From contig OZ022342.1 in the NCBI GenBank assembly GCA_963989245.1, positions 37,950,442-38,014,441 on the forward strand: a stretch of 64,000 nt of DNA, given 5' to 3'. The DNA is from Nansenia antarctica. Lineage: Eukaryota > Chordata > Actinopteri > Argentiniformes > Microstomatidae. The position numbers and the translations under genes are program-made. Below, one piece after another: positions 46,105 through 57,784 of the stretch (its first letter is position 1; every line of letters begins with the position of its first letter). The notes beneath the pieces are model-generated. The model was given only the letters and a program-made list of their open reading frames with translations. It ran no database searches and was not told the origin of the DNA.

Positions 46105-47908
46105 CCTGCTCCTAAAAGTGTCTTGTTCACTCCTTGGTGACTGCAAGTGGGCAGTTTAAAGTATGTTTAAGATTAAACAATGATTATTGCAATATTTGAT
46201 AGGCACACAAAAATGCCTCATATCACATCTGAAAATAGTTGAAGAAGATATGCTTATTTGAAAACACTAGTTGCAAGCAGCTTAAAAGGATCATAGCTAT
46301 GAACAACTAACCGCATGTTTAGCACATCACAACATGCTAACAATACATAATTACATATAATTAGATGATCACACAGTCCTTGCTTTTGAACACGTCCTAA
46401 AGCATACGTTTGTTTACAAGCCATGTATCACTTACCCAGTAGCCTACAGCAGACGATACAGTGAATCCAATTCACAAATTATAGTATTGAACTATCCTAA
46501 AACAGTTGTTTGTTATATTGAGTGGGCACTTCAACACATATTATTTTTAAAATAACTTTTTGGTCGTTTGCGTGACTTGAGAATTGCGGACATGCGGACC
46601 TTTTCACCAGACCGTGTCACGTTTTACATCATATTATGTGTATATGACCCCTTTGGAGTCAACAGAAACCTGAACAAACTGTACAGATCATAGTGTACTG
46701 AGCATAGGATGGTTGGGGTGGGTAACAGTGGTATGGGTTAATGTAAAGTAAGGTATATTAAACATCTCAACCACCTCACTACCCTCAGGAATCAGTGACC
46801 ATGTCATTCAAATAACTCTGTGACTGTTACATTTGTCAAGACCCAGTATACAACCAAGGTCAGGAGCAATACTCTTGGAAATTAAAGTTGCGTAATATTA
46901 ATGTTGGAGGCATTTGTGCCAAGACTGACACAAGCCATCACAAATGCATGATGCTTCCCATCCACTTTCCATTTGCCATTTGAAATGTTCATGAACAATT
47001 TGAAGTGCTGACATTTTGGAGATAAACATGTTGATAGCCACATGATGTCATGTATATTTAATATGCCTGCTGCTGAAGAGGGGAGAGAAAGTGAGAGAAA
47101 GGATGAAAAGCATGAATGAGCAGTTGGAGGCAGTGTAGGGAATACAGCTAACTGTGGCGAAAACAAAGACTTATGCATCGATCGGGAAGTGGAACGACTG
47201 GTACATGGCTTTCCAGAAACATTTCGAGATGGGAGTTTTATTTTAAAGTTAGTGACAGGCAGGTAATGAAGGTGATCTAACTGCCTTGATGGGAGGGATG
47301 GGTCATAAGCCTCTTTCACAGGCAGCATGAGGAATAGAAGCATTTATTTATCAGTCATGATTTCTTTTTGAGTTAATGAATTATTCATGTTGATTGTAAT
47401 GCAGCAAGATTAGTTGCAGCCAGCAGATGGAGTGTGCCTGGATCCCCACAGGGGATTGCAATCCTCCATAATTGTAAGCCTCAATAATGGCCCTCATAAT
47501 CCAATGGGAGATGCGCTGTGTATACAGCCTGTGTGTATACAGGTTGCAGGCAACGTTAGGCTTGCCAAAACCAGCAGACTTTCCTTTAAACACTTTAACT
47601 CCAGCTTTCTGGGCAGTTCGGCCTTTTGGCACTTTATTTTGTATGAATGATGGCAGGCACACATGGACAAGTGGCAGTCAGTGTATGTTAGAGACACTAA
47701 GCTAGTAAGAAAGATGTAGGCTTGGCCAAATTTATTGTTTGTTTCATTGTTCACAACCAGTGACAACAAACTGAATGAATAAAAAAACCTAATGGTTCTT
47801 TTTGTTCAGATATTGTGATGTATCGTTGATGAATTGTCTAACTATGTATCGATTATCGCAGAATCGGTATCAGGGCAAAATATCGCAAGGTTATGGTATT
47901 GTTAGTTA
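46105..47908. other. Intron; no gene seen
   Basis: About 1.8 kb with no inverted-repeat termini and only short, motif-free frames. It appears to be the least repeat-like part of the large intron. Confidence 0.5.
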
Positions 47909-47913
47909 CCCTG

Positions 47914-48562
47914 TGTCACGACCAGAGGGCGGAACCCAGAAGCAGACAACGGAGAACAGGTAGTACAACAATAATAGTGATTTATTGTAGGGTAGGGGTG
48001 TCAGGGGAAGCAGGCTGGGGGTAGGTAGAATAGGCAGGGGGTCAGGCGGGTAGGCAGGTAGTCAGACAGGCAGGGGGTCAGGCAGGTAGGCAGGTAGTCA
48101 GACAGGCAGGGGGTCAGGCAGGCGGAGTGGTCGGCAGACAGGCAGGGGGTCAGGCAGGCGGAGTGGTCGGCAGACAGGCAGGAGGTCAGGCAGGCGGAGT
48201 GGTCGGTAGACAGGCTGGGGGTCAGGCAGGCGGAGTGGTCGGCAGGCAGGCAGGGGGGTCAGGCAGGAGGAATAGTATTAGGCAGGCAGGGATCAGGCAG
48301 GGAGCAGGGTAGTCAGGCAGGCAGGAGGTCGTCAGGCAGGGAATCCTTAACGGGGAACAGGGAGGCTGTTAGGGTTAGGCTAGGGTAACGGGTAAAGAAC
48401 TAGAGTAGAGGGAACGAACACTGGAACCAACCATTAAATGGCTACGATCTGGCGTTGACTGGAAGCAGGAGCAGAGCTTAAGTAGGAGCCAGTCGCGGTC
48501 TTAATCGGCCACACCTGGCACCACTGATAGTCGGCTGATGAGCCAGGGGCGGAGCTGTGACA
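47914..48562 (-). repeat. 3' LTR (left on + strand)
   Basis: Begins TGTCACGACC and ends GCTGTGACA on the + strand. The middle is a tandem array with CAGGCAGG, GGGGGTCAGGCAGG and GCGGAGTGGTCGGC modules. A GATTTATTG at about 47980 gives a possible minus-strand polyadenylation signal. Confidence 0.95.
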
Positions 48563-49930
48563 GTATCCCCCCTCCGACGGACGCCTCTGGGTGGACCACC
48601 AGGCTTGCCGGGGTGTCGGCGGTGGAAGTCCTGGACGAGCGTAGGGTCGAGGATCTGTCGCCGAGGGACCCAGCACCTCTCCTCAGGACCATAGCCCTCC
48701 CAGTCCACCAGGTACTGGAACCCTCGACCACGGCGACGAGAATCCAAGAGGCGGTGGACGGTGTAGACAGGGAGGTCATCAATCATCCTGGGGGGGGGTG
48801 GGTCGGGAACTGGAGGAGACAGGGGACTGGAGGACACAGGTTTGAGGAGGGAAACATGGAAGGAGGGATGGACACGGAGGGTACGGGGAAGCTTGAGGCG
48901 CATGACCATGGGGTTGATCACCCGCTCAATGGTGAAGGGACCAATGAACCTCTGGGACAATTTCCTAGATTCAGTCCTAAGTGGTAGATCCTTAGTGGAG
49001 AGCCATACCTTGTCCCCAGGGGCATAATTGGGAGCAGGGATACGCCGACGGTTGGCCTGTCGTTGATAACGCTCCGAAGCCCGAAGAAGGGTGACACGGG
49101 CCCGATGCCAGGTCCTATGGCAGCGGCGGAGGTGAGCCTGGATGGACGGGACCAGGATCTCCTCCTCCTGGGAAGGGAACAGGGGAGGCTGATAGCCGTA
49201 AAGGCACTGAAAAGGCGACCAGGAGGACCGTTTCCAGGGTCGGGCTGAGCCCGCTGAGCGGTCCTGACCGCCTCCTCAATTTCCCAGGTGACGGCCGCGA
49301 CCATGCAGGTGGCCGGCATGATGGTGTCCGGCACTGAGCTGGTCTCACTCTCCTTGTCATAAAGGCGGGACAGGGCATCGGGCTTCACGTTCCTGGATCC
49401 CGGCCTAAAAGTGAGAGAAAAATTAAAACGGCCAAAAAACAGCGCCCATCTGGCCTGGCGGGAATTGAGCCGTTTAGCCATACGGATGTACTCCAGGTTT
49501 CTGTGGTCTGTCCACACGAGGAAGGGTTGTTCCGAGCCCTCCAGCCAATGCCTCCATTCCTCTAACGCCAGCTTCACGGCCAACAGCTCACGGTTACCCA
49601 CTTCATAGTTTCTCTCCGCCGGAGAGAGACGGTGGGACAGGAAGGCGCAGGGATGGACCTTACCATCCGTAGAGCGTTGGGAGAGGACAGCCCCCACCCC
49701 GATGTCCGAGGCATCCACCTCCACCACGAACTGCCTGGAGGGGTCCGGCTGAATCAGGATGGGTGCTGAGGTAAAGCGGGTCTTGAGGTCGAGGAAGGCC
49801 TTCTCGGCCTCGGGGGTCCATCGGAACTGACAGGAAGTGGAAGTGAGAGCAGTGAGTGGGACCGCGACACGGCTATAATTGCGGATGAACCGCCTATAAA
49901 AATTGGCAAACCCTAAAAATCTCTGGAGCT
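48478..49930 (-). pseudogene. pol: Pol, second part: RNase H, deleted integrase, chromodomain
   Basis: After the L1 the frame resumes with LGFANFYRRFIRNYSRVAVP, then RNase H: VVEVDASDIGVGAVLSQ (Asp), NRELLAVKLALEEW (Glu), VWTDHRNLEYI (Asp). It reaches SRLYDKE and then, near 49205-49215, joins directly to sequence from the far C-terminal side of integrase in a shifted frame. The zinc-binding domain and the DDE core are gone. From 48960 another frame has SQRFIGPFTIERV and a chromodomain: YTVHRLLDSRRRGRGFQYL, VDWEGYGPEERCWVP. Integration could not be self-supplied by this copy. Confidence 0.92.
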
Positions 49931-52900
49931 CATGCTATGCTATCTATAACTATACATTTGGATATAAAGCAAGGAGAAAAAATATGGAGATTAAACAACT
50001 CACTTCTCCAAGATAAGATCTTTGTTGAAAAAAATCAATAAAGCCATAAAAGAATACATAGAGATAAATGACAATGGAGATACTAATCCAACTATTATAT
50101 GGGAGGGCCTTAAAGCGGTACTACGAGGACAGATAATATCATATTGTGCATGGAAGAAAAGACAAACACAACAAAAACAGAAAATACTTGAACAACAAAT
50201 ACAACACTTGGAAGACAAATTAAAAAATACAAATGAAATAATAGTAAAAAATGAATTAAAAAAGAAGTATAAGGAGTTGGATAAAATCCGTACAGAGGAA
50301 GTGGAGAAATTAATGACATACACCAAACAGAAATATTACGATGGAGGACCTAAGTCTTTAAAACTCCTAGCATATCGACTTAAGACACAGACTAAAAAAG
50401 CACACATTTCGAAATTGAAGACTGTAGAAGGCTCTGGAACAATAACGGAAAAGGATAAAATAGCTGAAGAATTCGTAAAATATTATGAGAACCTTTATAA
50501 AAACACAGGAAACATTGACCTGGGACTAATGAAAGACTTCTTACATAAGTTAAACTTAAAGCAAGTAACAAGATCAAAAAATGAACAGCTCATTAAGGAC
50601 ATCACAGTAAATGAAATACAACAACAAATAAATAATCTTAAAATGGGGAAAACACCAGGTGATGATGGATATACTAATGAATTTTATAAAACTTTTCAAA
50701 AACAATTGATACCACTACTTTTACAAGCATATAAGTTTGTATTACAAACGGGAAATTGGGCAACTACTTGGAACTCATCTATAATAACGGTTATACATAA
50801 AGAAGGTAAGGACGCTACTGAATGTTCGTCTTACAGGCCAATATCACTACTGAATACGGACCATAAAATAGTAACAGCCATTATTGCCAATAGGTTAAAG
50901 GACATCGTGCCAGATATAATAGACAGCGACCAATGTGGTTTTATACCAGGTAGGCTGTTGTCAGATAATATAAGGAGGACGTTAAATATAATGGACTACG
51001 CACAAAACAATGGTGCAAACCTTCTACTCTTAACACTGGATGCAGAAAAAGCATTTGACAGAGTGCTATGGCCATTCATGTTTGAAATTGTAAGAAGCTT
51101 TGGATTTCATGAGAATTTTAATAAATGGCTTCAAGGAATGTATAAAAATCCAGTGTCAAGAGTAAAAGTAAATGGCACAATATCCAGAAGATTTCCAATC
51201 TATAAAGGTACAAGACAAGGAGACCCACTCTCAGCAGTTATATTTGCTATATGCATGGAAGGACTAGCAGAAAGTATAAGGAAAAATAATACCATCAAAG
51301 GCATAACGATAAAAGAGGAACAGCACAAACTGGCATTATATGCAGATGACGTGGTTGTTTATTTAACATCACCAGCCCAATCCTTACCAAGCCTAATGGA
51401 AGCAATTACAGAATATAGTAAACACTCTGGTTATAAACTAAATGAAAGTAAGTGTGAAGTATTAACAATTGGAGAACAGATAGATTCGGAAATTAAGGAA
51501 AAATACAAGTTGAAATGGGATGCAAAGAAAATCAAATATTTAGGAATCTACCTTACTGGAGATATAACAACATTATACACCGACAATTATCAAGCCCTTG
51601 AAAATAAAATACGAGAAGATCTTAATAGATGGAAGATAACACCTGAATCCTTAATGAGTAGAGTAGAAAGCGTCAAAATGATGATCCTCCCACAGTTTCT
51701 GTTTTTATTTCAAACATTACCAGTTCCCATTCCACAGCGTAGCTTCAAAAAATGGAATACAATGCTCTCAAATTTCATTTGGAACTACAAAAGTAAACGG
51801 AAAAAACTTAGTATACTAACTCAAACCAGAGAAAAAGGAGGGTTTAATTTCCCTGATCTAAAGTCCTATTTCCATGCAACTCAAATAGATACAATAATGA
51901 AATGGATGAATAACTTGGTTCAAACCAAATGGAAAGACATAGAAAAACAAGCAATATCAATATCAATAGGAACATTACCTTTTCTGAGTCTAAAGGATAT
52001 TCAAAAATATAGTGGAAATAACAGATGCATAGAAAATACCCTCAAAAATTGGAAAACTATTCGTAAAATGTATAAATGTGATGACAAATGTATTTATTTG
52101 AGAGAGATAGCCAGTGACCCAGACTTTTTACCTAATAAAACAGACAAAATATTAGAAGAATGGACTAGGAAGGGACTACAGGTGTACTCACAGATGGTTA
52201 CAAATGACATGATAGACTCATTTGAAACCTTAGTTAATACATTTAATATAAGTAATAGCCATTTTTTTAAGTACTTACAAATTAGAAGCTACCTTATAAC
52301 ACAGCAGAGGAGACAGGAACAAAGATCACATATACTAATGGAATATCTGATCAAAAATAGAAACAGTGAAAAGACAAAAATCTCAAAAATTTACAAAATC
52401 ATGCAAGAAATCAAGATACAAGAAGATAACACTAAAGAAAAATGGGAAAACGAATTAGCAATAACAATTACGGATGACGATTGGAAAGAAGCATGCAAAA
52501 GAATATTTAAGACAACACAATCAAAATTCTGGAAAGAATTTGCTTGGAAAATAAATATGAAGATCTTCCTAACACCGAAAATGTTGTCAAAATATAGGCC
52601 AACAGGCAATGCAGAATGCTGGAGGAAATGTACGGAACGGGAAGCCAATCACACACACATTTTCTATACATGTCCTAAATTGAAAAGGTTTTGGGAGGCA
52701 GTTCAAGTAAAAATAAAAAAATACATTTACCTTACAAAATCCTATACATCCAGTCAATATTATACTCGGTCTTATTCCATTAGATATATACAGAGAGGGA
52801 GATAAATATTTGTACACCATACTACGTATCGCGGCTTTAAAGCAAATCACACGTAAATGGTTGGACTTAAACCCACCATCTGTTAATAATTGGAAAAAAA

Positions 52901-53278
52901 CTGTTGAAGAGATAAAAGAAATGGAAAGAATTACTTGCAAAGTGGGAGGCCGTGAAGAGCAATTCATTATGAACTGGAGTAAATGGACCGAATGAATGAG
53001 TAGGAAGGAAGCCCCCCCCCGCCCCGATCCCACCCCTCCCACCCCCTCCCTTTGTCTCTTACTTTTCTATGTCTATCCCTATAATTTCTCTCTTCTTTTT
53101 CTATATTTTCTCCTTAGTCTCTATTCTTTATTTTCTTTATTTCTTGTTTTCTTTATAAAAAATAAAAAAACAAACAAAAATGATGCAGGATGAACTTAAA
53201 CAAGTGAAGAAAACTTGTAAAGTGTGTGAAATGAACTTGTGAAATGTAATGTAAAGTCCTGCAATAAAGTAAAAATAA
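49931..53278 (+). mobile_element. L1 LINE inserted in the gypsy pol
   Basis: It is bounded by a 16-bp target duplication AAAAATCTCTGGAGCT (49915-49930 and 53279-53294). The element is 5'-truncated within ORF2, has a C-rich 3' UTR (about 53011-53050) and ends in GCAATAAAGTAAAAATAAAA. Its orientation is opposite to the host retrotransposon. Confidence 0.95.
50022..52995 (+). pseudogene. L1 ORF2 reverse transcriptase, two frameshifts
   Basis: The main frame (50022-52805, 927 residues) contains YRPISLLNTDHKIVTAIIAN, DQCGFIPGRLLSDNIRR, LLLLTLDAEKAFDRVLWPF (first Asp), GTRQGDPLSAVIFAI and LALYADDVVVYLTS (catalytic ADD pair). The C-terminal Cys-rich motif is CWRKCTEREANHTHIFYTC. The endonuclease domain that normally precedes this is missing through 5' truncation. 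Upstream codons WRLNNSLLQDK lie in another frame: an extra A in the A-run at about 50028-50034 shifts it. A second shift, probably in the A-run at about 52713-52719, moves the end (residues LRIAALKQITRKWL to WSKWTE, 52810-52995) to another frame. The RT is otherwise intact, so the copy is young. Confidence 0.93.
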
Positions 53279-53294
53279 AAAAATCTCTGGAGCT

Positions 53295-54540
53295 GCTTAC
53301 GGTTACTGGGGACGGGCCACTCCAGGACTACCACCTTAGCGGGGTCCATCCTCACCTGTCCATTGGAGACGATGTAACCCAGGAATGATACCGACGGGAC
53401 ATGGAATTCGCACTTCTCCCTCTTAACAAAAAGCCGGTTCTCGAGGAGACGCTGGAGCACCCGATGGACATGCTGGACATGGGTGACTGGGTCCCTTGAA
53501 AAAATTAAAATGTCATCGAGGTACACAAAAACAAAAAGGCCTATCATGTCCCTGAGGACATCGTTGACTAAGGCCTGAAACACAGCAGGGGCATTAGTGA
53601 GGCCAAAAGGCATGACCAGGTATTCAAAATGGCCTAAAGGGGTGTTGAACCCTGTTTTCCACTCATCCCCCTCTCGTATACGAACCAGGTGGTAGGCGTT
53701 GCGGAGGTCGAGCTTCGTGAACACTGTGGCTCCCTGGAGAGAATCGAAAGCAGAGTTCATGAGGGGTAAAGGGTAAGAATTTTTGATGGTAATGTTATTA
53801 AGCCCCCTGTAATCTATGCAGGGCCGCAGAGTCTTGTCCTTTTTAACAACAAAAAAGAAACCAGCGCCCACGGGTGAGGAGGAGGGACGGATGAGGCCAG
53901 CAGCCAGGGAGTCATTGATGTAACACTCCATGGCCTCCCGTTCGGGTTTAGAGATGCTGTACAGGCGGCTGCTAGGAAGGGGTGCTCCGGGCAGCAAGTC
54001 AATGGCGCAATCATAGGGCCGATGAGGGGGTAGGGAAAGGGCTAGCTGTTTACAAAACACTTGCTGGAGGTCCTGATACTCTGGCGGAATAGAAGACAGG
54101 TCAGGGACCTCTGGTCTGGGCGCCTGGAGGGAAGCAGAGGTAGACACAGCGGACCGGAGGCAGGCGGCATGACATTCGAGGCTCCAACTATGTACCCTGG
54201 CGTGGGCCCAGTTGATGTTGGGGTTATGTCTGGCCAGCCAGGGGTGACCCAGAACAATGGGAGCATGGGGAGTACACTTAATGAAAAAACTCACCTCCTC
54301 CTTGTGATTGCCGGACAGTAACATAGACACAGGCTCTGTCCTATCAGTGACCTTGGCGAGGAGCCTGCCATCCAAAGCGATGGCCTCTAGGGGCACGTCT
54401 AGGGGACTGGTGGAGAGACCTAACTGATCCACCAGAGACACATCCATAAAATTACCATCAGCACCAGAGTCAATGAGGGCGGGGAACACAGTGGACTGAC
54501 CTTTAACGGTGATAGTGGCGTTGAGCTGGGTCCGGATGCG
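53295..54540 (-). pseudogene. pol: Pol, first part: protease and reverse transcriptase
   Basis: The frame is open upstream of 54489 in the -1 frame relative to gag. Protease is shown by FPALIDSGADGNFMD (catalytic Asp-Ser-Gly), followed by VLGHPWLARHNP. The RT has RPCIDYRGLNNITIKNSYPL, FTKLDLRNAYHLVRI (first Asp), NAPAVFQALVNDVL and FVYLDDILIFS (YLDD box). It continues through FLGYIVSNGQV to SNRKQLQRF, where the L1 target duplication cuts it. All RT catalytic residues are present. The protein cannot continue because the L1 follows, in the opposite orientation. Confidence 0.93.
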
Positions 54541-54569
54541 GGGAGAGGCAGAGATGGCAGAACGGCTCG

Positions 54570-55577
54570 TTAGGGTCCTCCCCTCTCCTGACGAGCCTGC
54601 TGGTTTAACGGCCGAGTGGGACAGGTGGAGAGGTAATGACCGAGCTCCCCACAGTAAAGGCAGCTGTTGTTCTCAAAACGCCGGCGGCGCTCTTCCTGGC
54701 TGAGACGCATCCGACCAAGCTGCATAGGTTCGGGGACGGAGTACGTCTCCTCTCTAGGAGTGACGTTGGGCTGAAAAGGGTGAGAATAATTAATTGGGTC
54801 TAGAAAAGACGAAGCACGCCGGGTGACGAAGCTAACGGGGGGACGACTTCCGCGTTCCTGTCTCCGTTCTGATAGGCGATTATCCACTCTGATAGCCAGG
54901 GAGATTAATCCATCCAGGTCGGAGGACTCGAGATGTGACACCAGCTCGTCCTTGATGGTCTCAGCGAGTCCACCGGTGAACGCCGCGACGAGGGCTGCGT
55001 CGTTCCACCCACTCTCCGCTGCCAGGGTGCGGAAACTAATAGCATAGTCAGCTACACTCTGAGTGCCTTGACGGAGGGCGAGGAGGCGTTTGGAAGCGTC
55101 CTGTCCCCGGATCGGGTGATATAATATTTTCCTCATCTCACCGGAGAAAGCTGCGTAGGAAGCAGTGAACGGGTCCCGTCTCTCCCACAGCGCCGACGCC
55201 CACTCCAGAGCGGCCCCACGGAGGAGACCGATTACCAGGCAAACCCGACCCCGGTCTGTGGAGAAGGACGTAGGCTGTTGTTCCATCACTAGCTCACACT
55301 GCATGAGGAAAGAACGGCAGCAACCCTGTTTGCCGTCGTAACGATCCGGCGTGGGGACCCGGGGCTCTCGGATCACTGGAGCGGGCAGGAGCTGGGGGGC
55401 GGTCGGTGTAGCATTAGCAGCGGCGGTTACTCCCGTGCCCTGGAAACTGGTCAGAGTTGTTTTCATGTCACGGAGCCTCCCCACTATCTCCTGTAGGAGG
55501 GAGTCGTGTTTCTCCAACACGGTGTAATAACTGTTGACCATCTGACGGACTGTCTCGATGTCTGCTGGGTTCGACAT
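54570..55577 (-). CDS. gag: Gag of the Ty3/gypsy element
   Basis: A 335-residue frame starts MSNPADIETVRQMVNSYYTV right after the LTR. Residues of about 90-230 form a retrotransposon Gag-type domain (FLMQCELVME, a segment with AALEWASALWE, and LRQGTQSVADYAISFRTLA). Near the C-terminus is one CCHC knuckle, CLYCGELGHYLSTC. It forms the particle that packages the element RNA. The frame is intact. Pol follows in the -1 frame, so frameshifting is the likely means of its expression. Confidence 0.92.
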   Translation of the reverse strand: MSNPADIETVRQMVNSYYTVLEKHDSLLQEIVGRLRDMKTTLTSFQGTGVTAAANATPTAPQLLPAPVIREPRVPTPDRYDGKQGCCRSFLMQCELVMEQQPTSFSTDRGRVCLVIGLLRGAALEWASALWERRDPFTASYAAFSGEMRKILYHPIRGQDASKRLLALRQGTQSVADYAISFRTLAAESGWNDAALVAAFTGGLAETIKDELVSHLESSDLDGLISLAIRVDNRLSERRQERGSRPPVSFVTRRASSFLDPINYSHPFQPNVTPREETYSVPEPMQLGRMRLSQEERRRRFENNSCLYCGELGHYLSTCPTRPLNQQARQERGGP

Positions 55578-55590
55578 GGCCAGATCGTAC
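55578..55590 (-). promoter_or_regulatory. Self-priming primer-binding site
   Basis: Only 13 nt (GTACGATCTGGCC, minus strand) separate the 5' LTR from the gag ATG, too few for a normal 18-nt tRNA site plus leader. Of these, TACGATCTGGC is perfectly complementary over 11 nt to GCCAGATCGTA at the predicted start of the transcript. This matches the Tf1/sushi mode, in which the RNA's own 5' end primes reverse transcription. Confidence 0.75.
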
Positions 55591-56232
55591 TGTCACGACC
55601 AGAGGGCGGAACCCAGAAGCAGACAACGGAGAACAGGTAGTACAACAATAATAGTGATTTATTGTAGGGTAGGGGTGTCAGGGGAAGCAGGCTGGGGGTA
55701 GGTAGAATAGGCAGGGGGTCAGGCAGGTAGGCAGGTAGTCAGACAGGCAGGGGGTCAGGCAGGTAGGCAGGTAGTCAGACAGGCAGGGGGTCAGGCAGGC
55801 GGAGTGGTCGGCAGACAGGCAGGGGGTCAGGCAGGCGGAGTGGTCGGCAGACAGGCAGGAGGTCAGGCAGGCGGAGTGGTCGGTAGACAGGCTGGGGGTC
55901 AGGCAGGTGGAGTGGTCGGCAGGCAGGGGGGTCAGGCAGGAGGAATAGTATTAGGCAGGCAGGGATCAGGCAGGGAGCAGGGTAGTCAGGCAGGCAGGAG
56001 GTCGTCAGGCAGGGAATCCTTAACGGGGAACAGGGCGAATAAGGTTAGGCTAGGGTAACGGGTAAAGAACTAGAGTAGAGGGAACGAACACTGGAACCAA
56101 CCATTAAATGGCTACGATCTGGCGTTGACTGGAAGCAGGAGCAGAGCTTAAGTAGGAGCCAGTCGCGGTCTTAATCGGCCACACCTGGCACCACTGATAG
56201 ACGGCTGATGAGCCAGGGGCGGAGCTGTGACA
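55591..56232 (-). repeat. 5' LTR (right on + strand) with promoter elements
   Basis: Same ends and array as the other LTR, with one array module shortened and a small replacement near 56036. On the minus strand ACTTAAG (about 56151-56157), a TATA-like box, lies about 30 nt before GCCAGATCGTA (56123-56113), the likely transcript start. That 11-mer is complementary to the sequence just inside the LTR. Confidence 0.9.
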
Positions 56233-56237
56233 CCCTG

Positions 56238-56700
56238 TGATTCCCACTCCTAATGTGAACTGTGACCGGGCGTTAAACAGGTGGCTCACCTGTTCAGAGA
56301 GGCACGGAGGGTGTAATGGCACTTCTCCACTACCGTCCTGTAGCGTACCAGAACCTACCGTACCATAGCGTACCAGAACCCGTGAGCCCGGTTTGTTTGT
56401 AATTGGCCCTGTCTGAATATTCTGAAATAGCGCTTATCATTTCACTGATCTTAAATGACTACTGATTGCTAGGTTCAGTTTCTGCCATATTGCTTTTACT
56501 CGTCCATGCTACAAATAAGATAATAGTGGAACCAATTCTCATCTACAATTAAATATAATGATTCATGGAATATAGCTTATAAATACAGTTTTTTAAGAAA
56601 CTCATGTTCTGTAGATTGTTTACAGACAATCAACGACAATTTTAGTTAGAAGTATGTTGTGAGAGAAATCTATGTGCCGCACAGCCGGCAACGGTACCCC
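56238..56700. other. No gene; possible edge of a DNA element
   Basis: TAATGGCACTTCTCCACTA (about 56310) and the inverse-like CTAGTGGAAAAGCCCATAT at 60250-60268 could be the two ends of one old element filled with later insertions. AGCGTACCAGAACC is repeated twice near 56341 and 56367. Confidence 0.35.
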
Positions 56701-57073
56701 CTAGGCAGGGCAAGTAGAAAGTTAGATGGGGCAAGTAGATTTGAGAAGTACTTGCCCTGTAGGGCAAGTAGGAAAAAACCTTAACGTCGAACCCTGCATG
56801 GGAAAGTGTACATTTGTGTGGTTGGATGTGCCAGACTTTAAACCATGGCTGCAGCCAGTCGCTGATATCATCAAGGAGGCATATTGTACACTATGTAAGA
56901 AGAAGATAAGTGTTGCATGGATGGGGATCAACGTGGTTAAGTCTCACATGCATGGTGCTAGCCACAAGGCCGCCGATAGCGGTAAGGTCTTAAATATTAT
57001 TGACAAGTATAAAGGTATTCAAATTAACCTCAACATTTTTGCATATACCCTGCAAAGAAAATGTCCAGCTTAA
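56700..57073 (+). pseudogene. hAT end fragment and a zinc-finger-like N-terminal fragment
   Basis: The inverse of TTAACGTCGAACCCTG (end at 56796) is a hAT terminus of the CAGGGTTCGACGTTAA type, with GGGCAAGTA repeats inside. Immediately after it the + frame encodes KCTFVWLDVPDFKPWLQPV, then a Cys-x2-Cys (YCTLCKKKIS) and His pair (SHMHGASHK), a BED-like finger. The frame has no recognisable continuation. Both are debris from transposons or transposon-derived genes. Confidence 0.6.
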
Positions 57074-57780
57074 TGAATGCATTACAGGCGATGTTGTTGC
57101 TTGATAAGAGTGCAAGAGAGACAGAATTAAATGGTAATGGAAGTGTATAAGCATGAGGGCTGAAAGTGTATAAGCATGAGGGCTTACTCTGAATGAAGAT
57201 CTATCCAAGGACACAGGTGAGCAAGTACAAAAGGATTTGGAGCTTCATTAAATCAGTACATCAGTAAATCGACCTTTGCACTGTAATTGGCATGAAATGG
57301 CCTTTCTTTCTGAGCCACTGGACAGACAGGAGTTGGCAGTGCCATTTAAAGGACAAGGACGGACTTTCTCTGGGGAAGTTAGACAACTTGTATTACTAAG
57401 ATATTGGGTGCCATTTGATACCTGCAATGGCATCTATTTCAATAGTCTTATTCCATATAAGAATTGAAACTTTGAAACTTGCAACAAGGAGGTCATGGCT
57501 GAGGTCCAAGTGTGGCTTCATGTCACAAGAAAAATGACAACATTGCTACTTATAAAAAATGCATATGTTCCTATGTGCAGAGAGACTTTCACATGCTAGA
57601 AGTCAATATCGGCACATCTGAAAAATACCACTAAGAAATATAGCAATATTTTAAAATTGACAGCGCTGTAAATAATGTTATTCGTGCACAATACATTACA
57701 CCCACAACGGTGCTGCTGTCGTGCGGGGACCAAAGGGAGCGTGTGGAGAGCGGGTGTGAGCCCCCGACCCCAGTCAGAGT
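57074..57780. other. No gene seen
   Basis: Short frames only. A 22-bp direct repeat (GTGTATAAGCATGAGGGCT) lies at about 57140-57182. Confidence 0.5.
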
Positions 57781-57784
57781 GGGC

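Larger units (their letters stand above)
47914..56232 (-). mobile_element. Ty3/gypsy chromodomain LTR retrotransposon, interrupted by an L1
   Basis: Two LTRs (649 and 642 bp) bound gag and pol on the minus strand, with the 5-bp duplication CCCTG at 47909-47913 and 56233-56237. Gene order is gag, protease, RT, RNase H, integrase remnant, chromodomain, as in vertebrate chromoviruses of the sushi/Tf1 type. A GGAGGGGGG polypurine tract precedes the 3' LTR (about 48566-48574, minus strand). An L1 of about 3.35 kb interrupts pol between RT and RNase H, and most of integrase is deleted. The LTRs differ by few changes outside their internal tandem repeats, so the insertion is recent in origin. Confidence 0.95.

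Noticed and set aside
48127..48312. Gly-Gln-Ala-rich repeat protein in the LTR, also at 55804-56058
   Set aside because: The frame is a by-product of the GGCAGGCAGG tandem array inside both LTRs; there is no gene context.
50000..50326. Hydrophobic minus-strand frames over the L1
   Set aside because: They are antisense shadows of the A-rich L1 ORF2 (poly-Lys becomes poly-Phe) and have no independent support.
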